Assembly (NCBI RefSeq): GCF_014197145.1
Contig: NZ_JACIEZ010000012.1
Coordinates: 1 to 64,000, forward strand
Source of the DNA: Gellertiella hungarica
GTDB lineage: Bacteria; Pseudomonadota; Alphaproteobacteria; Rhizobiales; Rhizobiaceae
Length of the DNA: 64,000 nt
Direction of reading: 5' to 3'
Shown: positions 61,764 through 64,000 of the stretch, piece by piece
How the letters are laid out: the number at the start of each line of letters is the position of its first letter
How positions within the stretch are numbered: the first letter of the stretch is position 1
The notes under the pieces: model-generated
Database searches by the model: none
What the model was told of the DNA's origin: nothing
The model's input: the letters and a program-made list of their open reading frames with translations, nothing else
Translations under genes and position numbers: made by a program

Positions 61764-62417
61764 ATGAAACCGGATATCAAGATTTGCGGATTGAAGACCG
61801 CCGAGGCTGTGACGCGCGCCGTCGAAAAGGGCGCGACCCATATCGGCTTCATCTTTTTCCCGAAGAGCCCGCGCAACATCGAACCGGATCTGGCCGGACG
61901 CCTGGCCGATCCTGTCAGAGGCAGGGTGAAGGTGGTGGCGGTCACCGTCGATGCCGACAACGACGATCTGGACGAGATCGTCGATCTCCTGAAGCCGGAC
62001 ATCCTGCAGCTTCACGGTTCCGAAAGCCCGGACCGGGTCCTGACGGTCAAGGCGCTCTACGGCCTTCCCGTCATCAAGGCCTTCGCGATCCGCGAGGCTT
62101 CCGATCTCGAAAAGATCGATCCCTATGTGGGTATCGTGGACCGCTTCCTCTTCGACGCGAAGCCGCCAAAGGGGTCGGAGCTGCCGGGCGGCAACGGCGT
62201 GTCCTTCGACTGGTCGCTCATGCAATCGCTTGACGAGGGCGTGAATTACATGCTTTCCGGGGGATTGAACAAAGATAATGTGGCAGAAGCGCTGGCGGTG
62301 ACGCGTGCTCCGGGGCTCGATGTTTCCTCCGGCGTGGAAAGCGCTCCCGGCGTCAAGGATCTGGGCATGATCGATGCCTTCTTCGATGCCGTCCGCGATG
62401 CGAGTCGCCGTACCTGA
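61764..62417 (+). CDS. trpF: Phosphoribosylanthranilate isomerase
   Basis: TrpF isomerises N-(5-phosphoribosyl)anthranilate in tryptophan synthesis. The 217-residue TIM-barrel protein has IKICGLKTAEAVTRAVEKGATHIGFIFFPKSPRNI with the catalytic cysteine, LQLHGSESPDRV, DRFLFDAKPPKGSELPGGNGVSFDWSL with the catalytic Asp region, and LSGGLNKDNVAEAL and VSSGVESAPGVKD. ATG 61764 is chosen at the family start. trpB begins 33 nt later, giving trpF-trpB-trpA. Confidence 0.97.
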   Translation: MKPDIKICGLKTAEAVTRAVEKGATHIGFIFFPKSPRNIEPDLAGRLADPVRGRVKVVAVTVDADNDDLDEIVDLLKPDILQLHGSESPDRVLTVKALYGLPVIKAFAIREASDLEKIDPYVGIVDRFLFDAKPPKGSELPGGNGVSFDWSLMQSLDEGVNYMLSGGLNKDNVAEALAVTRAPGLDVSSGVESAPGVKDLGMIDAFFDAVRDASRRT

Positions 62418-62450
62418 TTGAATGCCTGCTTGAAGCCGAGGAGTGAGAGC

Positions 62451-63671
62451 GTGAACCAGCCTTTGAAACCCAATTCCTTCCGTGCGGGGCCGGATGAAAA
62501 CGGCCGCTTCGGCATTTTCGGCGGGCGCTTCGTCGCCGAAACGCTGATGCCGCTGATCCTCGATCTGGAACGCGAATGGAACAAGGCGAAGACGGACCCA
62601 GAGTTCCAGGCCGAACTCCAGCATCTCAACACCCATTATACCGGCCGCCCGAGCCCGCTCTATTTCGCGGAGCGCCTGACGGCCCATCTCGGCGGTGCCA
62701 AGATCTACTTCAAGCGTGACGAGCTCAACCACACGGGCAGCCACAAGATCAACAACTGCCTTGGCCAGATCCTGCTTGCCAAGCGCATGGGCAAGACCCG
62801 CATCATCGCGGAAACCGGAGCCGGCCAGCATGGCGTAGCCTCGGCCACCGTCGCTGCGCGCTTCGGCTTTCCCTGCATCGTCTACATGGGCGCGACCGAC
62901 GTCGAGCGCCAGGCTCCCAACGTCTTCCGCATGAAGCTTCTCGGCGCGGAAGTGCGGCCGGTGACATCGGGACACGGCACCCTCAAGGATGCGATGAACG
63001 AGGCGCTGCGCGACTGGGTGACCAATGTCGAGGACACCTATTACATCATCGGCACGGCCGCAGGCCCGCATCCCTATCCGGAGCTGGTGCGCGAATTCCA
63101 GTCCGTGATCGGCAAGGAAACCCGCGAACAGATCATGGCGGTCGAAGGCCGGCTGCCGGACATGGTGATTGCCGCCGTGGGCGGCGGCTCCAACGCCATC
63201 GGTCTTTTCCATCCGTTCCTCGATGACGAATCCGTACAGATCGTCGGCGTGGAGGCGGGTGGCAAGGGTCTCGATGGAGAGGAGCATTGCGCCTCCCTGA
63301 CCGCCGGTACCCCGGGCGTGCTCCATGGCAACCGCACTTACCTGCTCCAGACGCCGGACGGCCAGATCAAGGAAGGCCATTCCATTTCGGCAGGTCTCGA
63401 TTATCCGGGCATCGGCCCGGAGCACAGCTGGCTCCACCAGATCGGCCGCGCCGAATATGTGCCGATCATGGACGACGAGGCGCTGGCTGCCTTCCAGCTT
63501 CTGACCAAGCTCGAAGGCATCATTCCCGCGCTCGAGCCGTCCCATGCTTTGGCAGAAGTCATCAAGCGCGCCCCGAAGATGGGGAAGGACCAGATCATCG
63601 TGATGAATCTCTGTGGCCGCGGCGACAAGGACATCTTCACCGTCGGCAAGATTCTCGGAATGGGGCTCTAA
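62451..63671 (+). CDS. trpB: Tryptophan synthase beta chain
   Basis: TrpB condenses indole with serine to tryptophan using PLP. The 406-residue protein has [37 protein letters not shown] with the PLP lysine at 99, [36 protein letters not shown] and [14 protein letters not shown]. The start is GTG at 62451 behind GAGGAG; a TTG eleven codons earlier is less likely. trpA starts 4 nt after the stop. Confidence 0.98.
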   Translation: MNQPLKPNSFRAGPDENGRFGIFGGRFVAETLMPLILDLEREWNKAKTDPEFQAELQHLNTHYTGRPSPLYFAERLTAHLGGAKIYFKRDELNHTGSHKINNCLGQILLAKRMGKTRIIAETGAGQHGVASATVAARFGFPCIVYMGATDVERQAPNVFRMKLLGAEVRPVTSGHGTLKDAMNEALRDWVTNVEDTYYIIGTAAGPHPYPELVREFQSVIGKETREQIMAVEGRLPDMVIAAVGGGSNAIGLFHPFLDDESVQIVGVEAGGKGLDGEEHCASLTAGTPGVLHGNRTYLLQTPDGQIKEGHSISAGLDYPGIGPEHSWLHQIGRAEYVPIMDDEALAAFQLLTKLEGIIPALEPSHALAEVIKRAPKMGKDQIIVMNLCGRGDKDIFTVGKILGMGL

Positions 63672-63675
63672 GATT

Positions 63676-64000
63676 ATGACTGCACGCATGGACAGGCGCT
63701 TCGAGGCGCTGAAGAAGGAAGGACGCCCCGCGCTCGTCACCTATTTCATGGGCGGCGATCCCGATTACGAAACATCCCTCGAGATCATGAAGGCGCTCCC
63801 CGGCGCCGGCTCCGACGTCATCGAGCTGGGCATGCCGTTTTCGGATCCCATGGCAGACGGACCGGCAATCCAAGCCGCCGGCCTGCGCGCCCTCAATGCC
63901 GGGCAGACGCTCGTCAGGACGCTGGCCATGGCCCGGGCCTTCCGCGAGACCGATCAGGACACGCCGATCGTGATGATGGGCTACTACAATCCGATCTACA
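63676..64000 (+). CDS. trpA: Tryptophan synthase alpha chain (5' part, cut by the window end)
   Basis: TrpA releases indole from indole-3-glycerol phosphate and channels it to TrpB. The 108 visible residues begin [29 protein letters not shown] and include [16 protein letters not shown], which carries the catalytic glutamate (Glu50) and aspartate (Asp61). The frame is open to the end of the window, so the rest lies outside. It starts 4 nt after trpB. Confidence 0.96.
   Translation, partial: MTARMDRRFEALKKEGRPALVTYFMGGDPDYETSLEIMKALPGAGSDVIELGMPFSDPMADGPAIQAAGLRALNAGQTLVRTLAMARAFRETDQDTPIVMMGYYNPIY

Noticed and set aside
61740-63740. Minus-strand frame across trpF-trpB
   Set aside because: Shadow of the trp genes; no start signal and no similarity pattern.

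Overview
The window looks like a piece of a Rhizobiaceae (Hyphomicrobiales, Alphaproteobacteria) chromosome: uniformly high G+C coding sequence, gene families and order typical of rhizobia and agrobacteria, GANTC (CcrM) sites in the putative origin, -10 elements of the CTATAT type, and rhizobial palindromic intergenic repeats. I would not name a genus from this alone. No tRNA, rRNA, CRISPR array, prophage or complete insertion sequence was recognised.

Layout. 1-7 kb: palindromic repeats, a Cys-containing unknown gene, leuB, a PAP2 phosphatase, an MHS-type symporter with an unusual periplasmic insertion, and a VirK/DUF535 protein. 7-17.3 kb: asd behind a long leader, an MltB-like lytic transglycosylase, beta-carbonic anhydrase, pyridoxal kinase, the giant NAD-glutamate dehydrogenase, and an MFS gene broken by one frameshift. 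17.3-25 kb: purH, heparinase II/III, rsmB, htpX on the minus strand, facing a SdhAF4-like gene, an excalibur-domain secreted protein and a lower-G+C DUF3800 gene that looks acquired. 25-31 kb: acetyl-CoA synthetase, the TrcR cell-cycle regulator, propionyl-CoA synthetase and a small membrane protein. 31-36 kb: yggS, then leuS-lptE-holA.

36-49 kb is the replication and segregation core. A minus-strand series rho, mnmE, mnmG, rsmG, parA, parB carries three parS-type palindromes, with a fourth at the maf/aroE junction. hemE and hemJ point away from, and ppsR-maf-aroE-coaE-dnaQ point out of, a 403-bp intergenic region with an A+T-rich segment, DnaA-box-like 9-mers and GANTC sites. This is the hemE/ppsR (RP001) position where alphaproteobacterial oriC lies, so I call it the probable chromosomal origin.

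49-64 kb continues conserved alphaproteobacterial order: secB, fxsA, a divergent Tim44-like/mltA/smr/xre series, gyrB with a near-consensus promoter, then nitroreductase, a PLP-dependent decarboxylase, a fumarylacetoacetase-family hydrolase behind a promoter-operator-like site, intracellular PHB depolymerase, DUF2852, a SprT/YgjP-like metalloprotease, and trpF-trpB-trpA (trpA cut by the window end).

Most of the window is ordinary core genome. The most notable items are the oriC/parS architecture, a composite palindromic element of about 185 bp present twice (plus a rearranged third locus), a tandemly amplified terminator, the symporter insertion, the DUF3800 island, the frameshifted transporter, and a parS-like palindrome inside a secreted-protein gene far from parAB. 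I found no convincing multi-gene undescribed system.
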